Source of the DNA: Candidatus Solincola daggyaiensis
GTDB lineage: Bacteria > Actinomycetota > Geothermincolia > Geothermincolales > RBG-13-55-18
Direction of reading: 5' to 3'
Length of the DNA stretch: 35,442 bases
NCBI GenBank assembly: GCA_015711825.1
Contig: JACVJD010000023.1
Coordinates: forward strand, 1 to 35,442
Shown here: positions 8,240-15,470 of the stretch, one piece after another
Position numbering within the stretch: position 1 is the first letter of the stretch
Layout of the letters: each line of letters starts with the position of its first letter
The notes under the pieces: model-generated
Databases searched by the model: none
Told to the model about the DNA's origin: nothing
The model's input: the letters and a program-made list of their open reading frames with translations, nothing else
Program-made: the position numbers and the translations under genes

Positions 8240-8313
8240 TATAATATGCCTGTTTTCGGCAAATAACGCCGGGGGCTATGGGGAATCACCCTTTCATGCT
8301 ATGTTTCTCCGGC
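8240..8313 (+). promoter_or_regulatory. promoter-proximal structured element, copy B
   Basis: A consensus -10 TATAAT (8240-8245) is followed after 13 bases by GCAAAT (8259-8264), then GCCGGGGGCTATGGGG (8268-8283). GCCGG can pair with CCGGC at 8309-8313, enclosing a GGG/CCC mini-hairpin. The 3' side of both copies reads CCGGCCT. The predicted transcript start is about ten bases before GCAAAT, so the element would form the 5' leader of the small secreted protein gene at 8362. No good -35 is visible. Confidence 0.5.
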
Positions 8314-8361
8314 CTCCACGCGCCGTCTTCAAAGTAGAAGGCGAGCGAGGAAAGGACGGAG

Positions 8362-8586
8362 ATGAGCGGGCACGCTAAATGGATGAGGGTCATGGTGTTG
8401 CCGCTGTTGATCCTGGCCCTGCTGCTGCCGTTCCCGGCTCTCTCCGCGGCGGGGGAATCCGGCTCCGTTTCCGTCAGCGTGAGGATAGGCCCTTGCATCA
8501 GCTTGACGTCGTGGGGCGGGGTGAAAAGCAACGTCTCCGTCGCCGCCTTCGCGGATTCCTCCTTCCTCACCGTCATGGCCCGCTAG
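8362..8586 (+). CDS. small secreted protein (74 aa) with truncated WxL-like strand pattern
   Basis: The 74-residue product has a clear signal peptide: a basic start (MSGHAKWMRVM), a hydrophobic core LPLLILALLLPFPA, and an ALSAAG cleavage region. Only about 45 mature residues remain. They start with alternating SVSVSVRIGPCISL, then VKSNVSVAAF. This resembles the first strands of the secreted proteins at 9698 and 5315 (VTAPVAQTIRLSV, VRSNVNWRL). AAGGA lies five bases before the ATG. It is the only plus-strand gene in the surface locus, and its last 14 bases overlap the converging gene that ends at 8573. It may be a genuine small surface peptide or a truncated WxL-like gene. Composition and start signal argue that it is translated. 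Confidence 0.6.
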   Translation: MSGHAKWMRVMVLPLLILALLLPFPALSAAGESGSVSVSVRIGPCISLTSWGGVKSNVSVAAFADSSFLTVMAR

Positions 8587-9613
8587 AGGGCGCGCCCTTC
8601 TGCTCCCCTTCCTCTCTCTCCAGCCTTATACGGATGCGCAAGCGACCGCGGCGTCTTCCTTCCCCTCCGCGCCTGCGCCTGAAAAAGCGTATGCCGAACC
8701 AGGCCGCTACCGCCAGAAACGCTGCGAACAACAACCAGAGCAGGGGGAACACCGTGAACCCGGCCTGCGCTCTTTTCTCCACCTCGAAGGTGAACTGGTC
8801 GGGGCCGTACATGATCACCGCCTCGGCCTTGAACCTCCCCAGGCAGGGCGGGGAGGGCAGCGAGCCCTCGAAGTAGCGCACCGTCCCGGGAAGCACGGTC
8901 ATGGTGCCCAACTCCACCTCCCCCGCCCCCCGGCCGAAGGCGGCGCGGTAGCGGAGAACGGCGAAGACGGTGATGTGGACGTTGCCGCTGTTCTCCACCG
9001 CCAGCCGGTAGCGCATATCCCGCGAGGGCCATCCCGCCCGCCCCTCCTCCGGAGGCCCCCACAGGGAAAGGTAATCGCTTTCCACCTCCAAGCCGGCGAT
9101 CGAGCACTCCCTGACGATTTCGCCGGGGACGGTGAGCAGAACCTGGCACCCTATGCGCGGGGTGAGCTCCGCGCCCTGTCCGGGCGAGGGAGGGGAGGCG
9201 TCCTGGAAAAAGAGCACCGCGAAATGCCCTCCCGGCTCCGCGTCCACGGGGACGTTCATGCGGAAGGAGGGGTTGGCGGACGCCCCGGCGGGCAGGTCGA
9301 AAACATCCTCGCCCTCCAGCTCTATCCACGGCGCGCACGAGTAGGGATACGAGCCGGGTTCCTCGAAGAGGAAGGTGTTGTCGGGCGTCACCGCGAAGTC
9401 CATGGCGTAGACGCGCAGCAGCAGCGGGTCGGTGCCGCTGTTGCGCAGCTCGATGGAGAAGCGCGCCGTATCCCCGGCGGGCACCTGCAGCTCCACCTTG
9501 GCGGGGATGACCGTGAGGTCGAAGCCCTGGGCCCTGGCCGCGGGCGCCCCGGCCAAGCCGCCGCAGAAGGCGGCGACGGCGATCGCCAGCACGCACGTCA
9601 ACAACCTTTTCAT
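8573..9613 (-). CDS. membrane-anchored DUF916/WxLIP-like protein
   Basis: The 346-residue protein has a signal peptide (LLTCVLAIAVAAFCGGLAGAPAARA, cleaved near residue 28). The first beta domain starts at FDLTVIPAKVELQVPAGDTARFSIELRN and includes APWIELEGEDVFDLPAG and VPVDAEPGGHFAVLFF, the standard DUF916 pattern. A second beta domain (MRYRLAVENSGNVHITVFAVL onward) follows. A membrane helix at about 291-312 is followed by an Arg-rich cytoplasmic tail. This two-domain, one-anchor layout is the full WxL-interacting-protein architecture. It sits directly downstream of the WxL-like protein at 9698 in the same direction. It appears to have its own promoter, because a terminator separates the two genes and a TATAAT lies six bases before the ATG. 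Confidence 0.75.
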   Translation of the reverse strand: MKRLLTCVLAIAVAAFCGGLAGAPAARAQGFDLTVIPAKVELQVPAGDTARFSIELRNSGTDPLLLRVYAMDFAVTPDNTFLFEEPGSYPYSCAPWIELEGEDVFDLPAGASANPSFRMNVPVDAEPGGHFAVLFFQDASPPSPGQGAELTPRIGCQVLLTVPGEIVRECSIAGLEVESDYLSLWGPPEEGRAGWPSRDMRYRLAVENSGNVHITVFAVLRYRAAFGRGAGEVELGTMTVLPGTVRYFEGSLPSPPCLGRFKAEAVIMYGPDQFTFEVEKRAQAGFTVFPLLWLLFAAFLAVAAWFGIRFFRRRRGGEGRRRGRLRIRIRLEREEGEQKGAPSSGP

Positions 9614-9619
9614 GATCAG

Positions 9620-9650
9620 ATTATAGACGTTAGGGGCCTTTCCCCGCCAA
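9620..9650 (-). promoter_or_regulatory. candidate leaderless promoter of the WxLIP-like gene
   Basis: TATAAT on the minus strand (9620-9625) ends six bases before the start codon at 9611-9613. A TTGGCG lies 19 bases further up (9645-9650). No Shine-Dalgarno sequence is present between, so transcription would begin at or next to the ATG. Confidence 0.45.
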
Positions 9651-9679
9651 GAAAGAAGCCCGGGCCGAGGCCCGGGCTT
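9648..9679 (-). terminator. intrinsic terminator after the WxL-like protein gene
   Basis: An 11-bp perfect stem (9656-9666 with 9669-9679, core AGCCCGGGCC) has a two-base centre and is followed on the minus strand by CTTTCTTGG. It lies 18 bases after the stop codon at 9698. Confidence 0.75.
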
Positions 9680-9697
9680 TCCGCATCCGGAGGATGT

Positions 9698-10225
9698 TCA
9701 CCGCGAGATGACGGTGTAGGTATGGGTCGCGGTATAGGTGTCTGGGGACTCCTCCCAGGTCACCGTGAGGGCGTAATTGACGCTGACGTCGATGTTGTTT
9801 CCCTTGATGCCCTCGGCCACCATGGTGGGCGATCCGGTCGGCCCGAACTCCGTGGCGCTCCCCCGCGTCGCCGTCACCTTGCCGCTGCTAGACGACGAGG
9901 TGAAGGTGAGCTGGCCGGAGGGGATTACGTTGGCCGGATCGTCGTTCCCGGTGAGGTCCCTGTTCTTCTCCACCTGCAGCCTCCAGTTCACGTTGGAGCG
10001 CACCGTGGCGTTGAGGCTGTCGGCGTAGGAACCGGTCTCGGGATCCAGGCTTCCCCCGCCGAAATCAACCGCGTTCTTGGACACGGAGAGGCGTATGGTC
10101 TGGGCCACCGGAGCGGTCACGGTGACCTGTTCGGGGTTCGCCGCCAGGGCGAAACCTCCCACCGCCACCGCGAGCAAGGCCGCCAACGCCCCCATCAGGA
10201 CCGCTGCTCTCGTCTTTCCTTTCAT
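9698..10225 (-). CDS. secreted WxL-like domain protein
   Basis: The 175-residue protein has a signal peptide (AAVLMGALAALLAVAVGGFALA, cleavage after AAN or ALA near residue 29). The rest is a single beta domain of about 145 residues beginning VTVTAPVAQTIRLSVSKNAVDFGG. It contains one W-x-L motif (SNVNWRL) and a late Trp (TVTWEE), the spacing characteristic of WxL domains. The C terminus of the 5315 protein is homologous. The mature protein has no anchor, so attachment would be by non-covalent binding to the wall or to the partner encoded next door. An excellent AAAGGAGG sequence precedes the ATG, and a strong terminator follows, suggesting high expression as a single-gene transcript. It could be a major surface or spore-envelope protein. 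Confidence 0.7.
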   Translation of the reverse strand: MKGKTRAAVLMGALAALLAVAVGGFALAANPEQVTVTAPVAQTIRLSVSKNAVDFGGGSLDPETGSYADSLNATVRSNVNWRLQVEKNRDLTGNDDPANVIPSGQLTFTSSSSSGKVTATRGSATEFGPTGSPTMVAEGIKGNNIDVSVNYALTVTWEESPDTYTATHTYTVISR

Positions 10226-10638
10226 CTTCGCCTCCTTTATTGAAGATTCGCTTTCTCTAAGAGCTATCGCCTTTTCCGGTTTATAAATCGATGATCCAGG
10301 TCAACTTGGAGCGTTCCATTCCGCGAATGGAGATATCGCGGCGGCAAACGGCGCCTGGCGGAGGTGAGCGGAACCCCGCAAAACGCCTTCACCGAGGCCC
10401 TGTCCGAGGCCGTAACCTTTCCAGCCGAGACACGACCCATACTTCCCCGTGTTTTTCAAGCGCGTTGCGGACCGGTCATGGGCAAGGCCATTCTCTTTGC
10501 GGCCGCATCGCGGCCCTCAACTCCCGCCGCATTTCTTCCGAAAACATACATGGGTAATGCCCGGCATGAGCGTGGCGCCGGGCGTCCCGGGGTGGGGCGG
10601 ATATACAAGGCGTGATTCGTCTCAGGGGTATTTCCCGT
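10226..10638. other. divergent intergenic region between WxL-like and repeat-protein genes
   Basis: It holds the Shine-Dalgarno AAAGGAGG of the minus-strand gene and a -10-like TATAAA at 10280-10285. Two inverted repeats are present: TCCATT/AATGGA at 10315-10331 and GGCCGC/GCGGCC at 10501-10515. I see no convincing gene or full promoter. Confidence 0.4.
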
Positions 10639-11505
10639 ATGGTCGTTGAAGGGCAGACCGGGCGGAGTTTCTTCACCACGCAACTGGCGCGCATGTTGGA
10701 GGGGGAGGGCGTGAAGGTGCCTTCCTATCTCATGGACCTCCTGGACAAGCCTTTTTCCTCCTTCACGTCCGATGACCGCGCCCTTTACGAAGGACAGATA
10801 AAGGCGAAAGGCCTGTTGCAGCTCTTCGCCAAGCTGCTGCGCAAAGCCTACGAGGCGTCGCCGGAGAGCTCACGCCACAGCTGGCGCGGCATGTGCCACC
10901 TGCTCAAGGACTCCCCCATCAAGGTCTGCGCCGCCTTCGTCCTGAGCGCCGAGGAAGGCGTAGCCGCCCAAGGGAACGCCGCTGCGAGCGCCATCCAGCG
11001 CGGCGCCCCACCCCGCGCTCCCGGGACTGCGGCGGCGCGGGAGGTCACACCCGCCGCTGACGCCTCACGCAAGAGCTTCTTCACCAAGAAGCTGGAGCGC
11101 AAGCTGGAGGGGCGCGGGGTAAAGGTGCCCGCCGCCATCATCTCCTTGCTGGACAAGCCCTTCCAGGACTTCACCCCCGAAGACAGGGAGCTCTACGAGG
11201 CGGAGTTCAAGGCCAGACAGCTCATCATCCTCTTCTCCGACCTCCTGGACGAGCTCTACGAGGAAACGGGGAAGTGCGAAAGCGGCTGGAGCGCCATGTG
11301 CCGTTTCCTCAAGGACACCCCCATGAAGTTGATCGCCACCTATGTGCTCAAAGAGGAGGAAAGGCTGGAGGAGGCGGAGGAGGAGGCTGCACCGCAGCTT
11401 GCCGCCGGCGCGCAGCCGCGCGAGAAGTACAACGTGCGACCCTACCAGCCCTCGCCGAACAAGGATAGGGCCGCGGCGGAAAGGCGGCGCGGGCTTTTAC
11501 GCTGA
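10639..11505 (+). CDS. orphan protein with two tandem ~97-residue repeats
   Basis: The 288-residue product consists of two homologous segments, at about residues 10-106 and 145-241. About half of the aligned positions are identical. Shared blocks include SFFT, GVKVP, LLDKPF, DR-LYE, MC--LKD and the end EE. An Ala/Pro-rich linker joins the repeats, and a Glu-rich then basic tail ends the protein. It is mostly helical, with no signal peptide or membrane segment, so cytoplasmic. I recognise no family. The ATG at 10639 is preferred to the GTG at 10612: it has CAGGGG about eleven bases upstream, and the extra residues add nothing conserved. Upstream and downstream genes face away or converge, so it appears monocistronic. 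No function is proposed. Confidence 0.8.
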   Translation: MVVEGQTGRSFFTTQLARMLEGEGVKVPSYLMDLLDKPFSSFTSDDRALYEGQIKAKGLLQLFAKLLRKAYEASPESSRHSWRGMCHLLKDSPIKVCAAFVLSAEEGVAAQGNAAASAIQRGAPPRAPGTAAAREVTPAADASRKSFFTKKLERKLEGRGVKVPAAIISLLDKPFQDFTPEDRELYEAEFKARQLIILFSDLLDELYEETGKCESGWSAMCRFLKDTPMKLIATYVLKEEERLEEAEEEAAPQLAAGAQPREKYNVRPYQPSPNKDRAAAERRRGLLR

Positions 11506-11697
11506 GGAAGGCGCGCGGAAGCCGCGCTCCCGACGCGTGGCCGCGGAGCCGTTTTGATCACCGCCGCGAAGTCCGAGGGCGGGATTAAGGGAGAGGAGGC
11601 GTGTCGCCGCGGGGCGCCGACGGAACCACCGGCCCCGACCCCGCAGAAAGGGCTCGCCAGCGGCCTCTCTCCGACGACGTGCGGTGCGGGCATCGCA

Positions 11698-12345
11698 TCA
11701 GGTGACCAGGCCGCGGCGCAGGGCGGCGGCCACCGCCTCGGTGCGGTCGCTCACCCCCAGTTTCTCGAAGATATGGGCGATGTGGGTCTTCACCGTCTGT
11801 GCGCTGATGAAGAGCTCCTGGGCGATCTCGCGGTTGGATTTGCCGTCGGCGAGGAGTTGCAGGACCTCCAGCTCGCGGTTGCTGAGGCCGTAGGTCTCGC
11901 GGTTGCGCCGCGCCAGGGCCACGTATTCCTTGAGCAGCTTGGCCTGGGCGTCGGGGTGAAGGGTGGCTCCCCCCTTGTGCACTTCCTTGATGGACTTCAC
12001 CAGTTCATCCAGGCCCGCGTTCTTGAGCAGGTAACCGGTGGCTCCCGCCTTCACCGCCTCGTAAACGTAGGCCTCCTGATCGAGCATGGTCAACATGATC
12101 ACCGCCGCCTCCGGGCACTCCTTTTTCAGCAGCCTGGTGGCGGTGATCCCGTTCATGACCGGCATGCTCACGTCCATGAGCACCACGTCGGGACGCAGGG
12201 ACCTGGCCTTGGCCACCGCCTCCTCGCCGTCCCCTGCCTCGCCCACGATCTCTATCTCCGGGTTCACGCGCAGCAGGTTGACCAGGCCCTCCCGCACCAG
12301 GCGGTGGTCGTCAACCACCAGCACCTTGATGGTCCTGTCGCCCAA
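11698..12345 (-). CDS. NarL/FixJ-family response regulator
   Basis: The 215-residue protein has a receiver domain at about residues 6-122, with the acidic pair VVDDH, the phosphoacceptor in LMDVSMPVMNG, and the conserved Lys in YLLKNA. A LuxR-type helix-turn-helix follows at about 150-210 (LSNRELEVLQLLADGKSNREIAQEL, then SAQTVKTHIAHIFEKLGV). The start codon is TTG at 12343-12345, preceded by GGGAGGTG that lies within the last codons of the kinase gene. Kinase stop and regulator start are one base apart, so the two are translationally coupled and almost certainly form one system. Target genes are unknown; the tandem-repeat orphan lies just downstream but on the opposite strand. Confidence 0.93.
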   Translation of the reverse strand: MGDRTIKVLVVDDHRLVREGLVNLLRVNPEIEIVGEAGDGEEAVAKARSLRPDVVLMDVSMPVMNGITATRLLKKECPEAAVIMLTMLDQEAYVYEAVKAGATGYLLKNAGLDELVKSIKEVHKGGATLHPDAQAKLLKEYVALARRNRETYGLSNRELEVLQLLADGKSNREIAQELFISAQTVKTHIAHIFEKLGVSDRTEAVAAALRRGLVT

Positions 12346-12346
12346 T

Positions 12347-13969
12347 TCACACCTCCCTGGTTATCCCGCGTAGGGGCAGCATGGCGATGACCGCGGTCCC
12401 CTTGCCCTTGCCCGCCCTTATCTCCAGCGAGCCCCCCAACGACTCCGCGCGTTCCCTCATCCCCACCAAGCCGAAGCCGCCCGAGAAGCGGCGTTGGGTG
12501 CCGGCGGGCTCCAATCCCACCCCGTCGTCTACGACCTCCAACACCAGGGAGTCGCCCTCCACGCGCAACGCCACCCGCACCCGCGTGCATCGCGAGTGTT
12601 TCAAAGCGTTGTTCGTGGCCTCCTGGGCGATGCGGAAAAGCGCCGTCTCCGCCTCCAGGGTGAGGGGAGGGAGACTCTTTTCCTCCCTTTCCAGGACGAT
12701 GCGGCAATCGGCTTTCTCCTGCAGCTGCCTCACGTGCTTCTCCAGCGCCACCGCCAGGCCGAGGTCATCGAGAACCGAAGGCCGCAACCCCGCCACTATC
12801 CTGCGCATCTCGGCGATGCTCCCGTCCATGATCTCCTCCGCCTCCCGCAGGGCGCGGGCCGCCTCGCTGTCCGCGTCACCCATACGCACCGCGCACAAGC
12901 GCAGGCGGTAGAGGGCGCTCACCAGGTTCTGGATCACCCCGTCGTGCAGCTCCACCGCCACCCTGCGGCGCTCGTCCTCCTGTGCGGTGATGACCTTCTG
13001 GAGCAGTTGGCGCTGCACCTCCTCGTCGTAGCGGAGATCGTCATAAAGGCGCGCGTTCTCTATGGCCATGGCGGCCTGGTTCGCTATGGCCGTCAGCAGC
13101 TCCCTCTCCTCATCCGTGAAGGACATATCCTCCCGGCGCCCGAGGAACACCGCCCCGGTGATCCCTCCCTTGACCTTGAGGGGCAACAGGAACACCGCCT
13201 TAAGCTCGCTCAGCAACCCTGGCTCCTCTCCCTCCACCAGGTCCTTCGCGGCGACGCGCAAGGGGCCGCCGGCCTCGCCCTCTCCTCCCCCCGTCAGCTC
13301 CCGCAGGCGCTCGGGGGCCAGGTCGAGCCTCGCGGGCCCCCGTCCGTCCCCATCGCAGGTCGCGCAGGCGGAGGCGATGCGCAGGGAACCCTCCTCGCCG
13401 TCGAAGAGCCCGATGCAGCAGAGATCGAGGTCGAAGAGCTTCAGCAGCTCCCCGGTGATGAAGGATAGGATGTCGTCGATCTCCAGGGTGGAGATGAGGG
13501 TCTCGGTGACGCGGTAAAGGGTCGAGACCTGCAGGCCCTTGATGCGGTCCCGCCTGATCTCCTCCTCCACCTTGCGGTGCCGCGGCTCCAGGGCTTTGGC
13601 CACGTATCCCTTAAGGGCCTCGGGGTCGAAGGGCTTGGTGATATACTCGATCGCTCCCCCGCTGTATCCCCTGATGCGGTCCACGTCGGAGTGGCGGGCG
13701 GTTACCACCACCACCGGGATGCCCGCCGTGGCCTCCTGGGACTTGAGGGCTTTGAGGACATCCCAGCCGTCCATAACCGGCATCATGATGTCCAGCAGTA
13801 TGCAATCGGGAGGGCGGCGCGCCACCTCCTCCAGCGCCTCCCTGCCGTCGTGGGCGATACGCACCTCGTACCCCTCGAACTGGAGGTTCAAGGCGATGAT
13901 CCTGGCCACGTCGGGCTCGTCGTCGACCACCAGGATATCGGGCTTCCCCTCCTCGTCATCCCGCCGCAT
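12347..13969 (-). CDS. cytoplasmic histidine kinase with N-terminal receiver domain (REC-GAF-HisKA_3-HATPase)
   Basis: The 540-residue protein has no membrane segment. Residues 10-125 are a receiver domain (ILVVDDEPDVARI, phosphoacceptor in CILLDIMMPVMDGWD, Lys in ITKPFDP). Residues about 150-320 form a GAF domain with Cys residues in DLCCIGLF and SACATCDG. About 335-405 is a NarX/DegS-type dimerisation domain with the phosphorylated His in RVAVELHDGVIQNL. About 430-535 is the ATPase (N box EATNNALKHS, G boxes VVDDGVGLEP and GGFGLVGMRERAE). A receiver at the front of a kinase suggests that an upstream phosphorelay or another kinase tunes its activity. Its partner is the coupled NarL-type regulator. 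The GAF Cys pairs could bind a cofactor or sense redox, but this is inference. Confidence 0.93.
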   Translation of the reverse strand: MRRDDEEGKPDILVVDDEPDVARIIALNLQFEGYEVRIAHDGREALEEVARRPPDCILLDIMMPVMDGWDVLKALKSQEATAGIPVVVVTARHSDVDRIRGYSGGAIEYITKPFDPEALKGYVAKALEPRHRKVEEEIRRDRIKGLQVSTLYRVTETLISTLEIDDILSFITGELLKLFDLDLCCIGLFDGEEGSLRIASACATCDGDGRGPARLDLAPERLRELTGGGEGEAGGPLRVAAKDLVEGEEPGLLSELKAVFLLPLKVKGGITGAVFLGRREDMSFTDEERELLTAIANQAAMAIENARLYDDLRYDEEVQRQLLQKVITAQEDERRRVAVELHDGVIQNLVSALYRLRLCAVRMGDADSEAARALREAEEIMDGSIAEMRRIVAGLRPSVLDDLGLAVALEKHVRQLQEKADCRIVLEREEKSLPPLTLEAETALFRIAQEATNNALKHSRCTRVRVALRVEGDSLVLEVVDDGVGLEPAGTQRRFSGGFGLVGMRERAESLGGSLEIRAGKGKGTAVIAMLPLRGITREV

Positions 13970-14368
13970 ATGACGCCTCTTCCCGCGCGCCGCACCGAAC
14001 CCCCGCTGAAGGCGTCAGCTTGATCGCCTTTAGACCTAGGGGACGACGTGCGCTCGACATCCGACCGCGGGCCGCATGCCCGCATCCCTGCGATATCATT
14101 ATTATGAAGCGTCGGCAGGAAACGCGTTTTCTTTAACCTCCGGAGGCAGAAAAGGGAGGCGTGAACGCCGCCGTCATCCGGCATAAACATACCTCCCTCC
14201 GCCACCCATGTGCCGGCCTCGGGGAGAGACGCACGCCACGGGTACCCGGCATGGTAAACATGGACGAGGCGTGATCCGGCGCGGCAAAGCGAAGGGGGCT
14301 CTGAGATGAAAGCGTCCTTTCGGCATCCTCTAACGTAAAGGGGGTCGGATCCCCAGCGGCAAAAAGAA
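13970..14368. other. intergenic stretch between kinase gene and tRNA-Thr
   Basis: No protein-like frame is visible. An AT-rich patch (CATTATTATGAAGC near 14098-14111) may hold the kinase promoter, but hexamer spacing is not convincing. A short GGGGATCC-type hairpin and a T-run (14361-14368, reading TTCTTTTT on the minus strand) directly follow the tRNA 3' end. Confidence 0.4.
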
Positions 14369-14444
14369 TGGAGCCGACGAGGAGACTCGAACTCCTGACC
14401 TGCTCATTACGAGTGAGCTGCTCTACCTGCTGAGCTACGTCGGC
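14369..14444 (-). tRNA. tRNA-Thr, anticodon CGU
   Basis: The 76-base minus-strand cloverleaf has a seven-pair acceptor (GCCGACG/CGTCGGC) and a D arm GCTCAGCAGGTAGAGC. The anticodon stem GCTCA/TGAGC has the loop CTCGTAA (anticodon CGT), and the T arm reads AGGAG-TTCGAGT-CTCCT. The 3' CCA is encoded, after a T discriminator. The CGU anticodon reads ACG threonine codons. Confidence 0.96.
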
Positions 14445-14507
14445 CCCGACATCGATATCGCCATCACCAAGGTATTATAGCGCTTATCCTCGCCGATTCC
14501 AGGCCCC

Positions 14508-15470
14508 CTAACGGGGAGGGGCCATCTCGATATCCATGATATGTTCCTTCATCTTGTGGGTGAACTGCAGGGTCTCGAAGACGTGGTCGATGCGTCTCTG
14601 GATCTCCCCTATACGCTTTTCGTCCCGCTCGGGGCTGAAGAGATGCCCGAAGCGTCCCTGCGCCCGCAGGTACTCCTCCACCGGCACCAGCTTGGACTGC
14701 CCCTGGATGATGCGCTGGGTGCCCGCGGTGTAGGTGGTCTTTCCGTCCTCGTGCTCGTAGAGCATCCACATGCCGCTCTGTACCGCCAGCCGCGCCACCT
14801 TTATGGTGTGGCTGGAGGGGAACTTCCAGCCCGGCGGGCATGGCGCCTGTATCTCTATGTAGCGAGTGCCTTTGATCTCTTTGGCCCGTGCGAACTTGCG
14901 GAACATGTCCGTGGGGTAGGCAAGGGATGCGGTGGCCACGTAGGGGATGCCGTGCGCCACCATGATCTGGGCCACGTCCTTGCGCCACTCCTCCTTGCCC
15001 TTAGTGGTGTTGGTGGTCCAGGCGGCGTAGGGGGTGGCACCGCTGCGCTGCGTCCCGGTATTGGAATAGGCCTCGTTGTTGTAGCACACGTAGATGAAAT
15101 CGGCGTTGCGCTCCGCCGCCCCCGAGAGGGCCTGGATGCCTATGTCGTAGGTACCCCCGTCCCCCGCCCACACCAGGATGGTGGGCTTTTCCTCCAGCAC
15201 TCCCCTCGCCACCAGGCGGTCCGCCGCCGCCGACAGCCCGGAGGCGGTGGCGCCCCCGGTGGCGAAGGCCATGTTCAGGGTGGGCAGCTCGAGGGCCGAG
15301 ACCGGGAAGGGGCTCTGGAACACGGAGGTGCAGGAGGCGATGACCGAGAGGACGGTGTTGCGCCCAAGGGCCTTGAAGGCCACGCGGATGGCCGCGCTCC
15401 CGGGACATCCCTGGCAGGCGGCGCTGCCCTGCAGGAAGAGCTCCTCCTCCGGGAAATCCTTGAGTTTCAA
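14508..15470 (-). CDS. porB: 2-oxoacid (pyruvate):ferredoxin oxidoreductase, beta subunit
   Basis: This is the thiamine-diphosphate-binding subunit of the CoA-dependent, ferredoxin-linked oxidoreductase that interconverts pyruvate with acetyl-CoA and CO2. The 320-residue chain has the Cys pair ACQGCPGSAA (about 18-27), which with a later Cys holds the proximal 4Fe-4S cluster. The ThDP/Mg motif is WAGDGGTYDIGIQAL, followed by CYNNEAYSNTGTQRSGATP, the segment typical of pyruvate-type PorB. APCPPGW lies further on. It overlaps the porA stop by four bases (ATGA). It is last in the order G-D-A-B, the four-subunit archaeal/thermophile form. Pyruvate is the likeliest substrate by motif, but 2-ketoisovalerate cannot be excluded. 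Confidence 0.93.
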   Translation of the reverse strand: MKLKDFPEEELFLQGSAACQGCPGSAAIRVAFKALGRNTVLSVIASCTSVFQSPFPVSALELPTLNMAFATGGATASGLSAAADRLVARGVLEEKPTILVWAGDGGTYDIGIQALSGAAERNADFIYVCYNNEAYSNTGTQRSGATPYAAWTTNTTKGKEEWRKDVAQIMVAHGIPYVATASLAYPTDMFRKFARAKEIKGTRYIEIQAPCPPGWKFPSSHTIKVARLAVQSGMWMLYEHEDGKTTYTAGTQRIIQGQSKLVPVEEYLRAQGRFGHLFSPERDEKRIGEIQRRIDHVFETLQFTHKMKEHIMDIEMAPPR

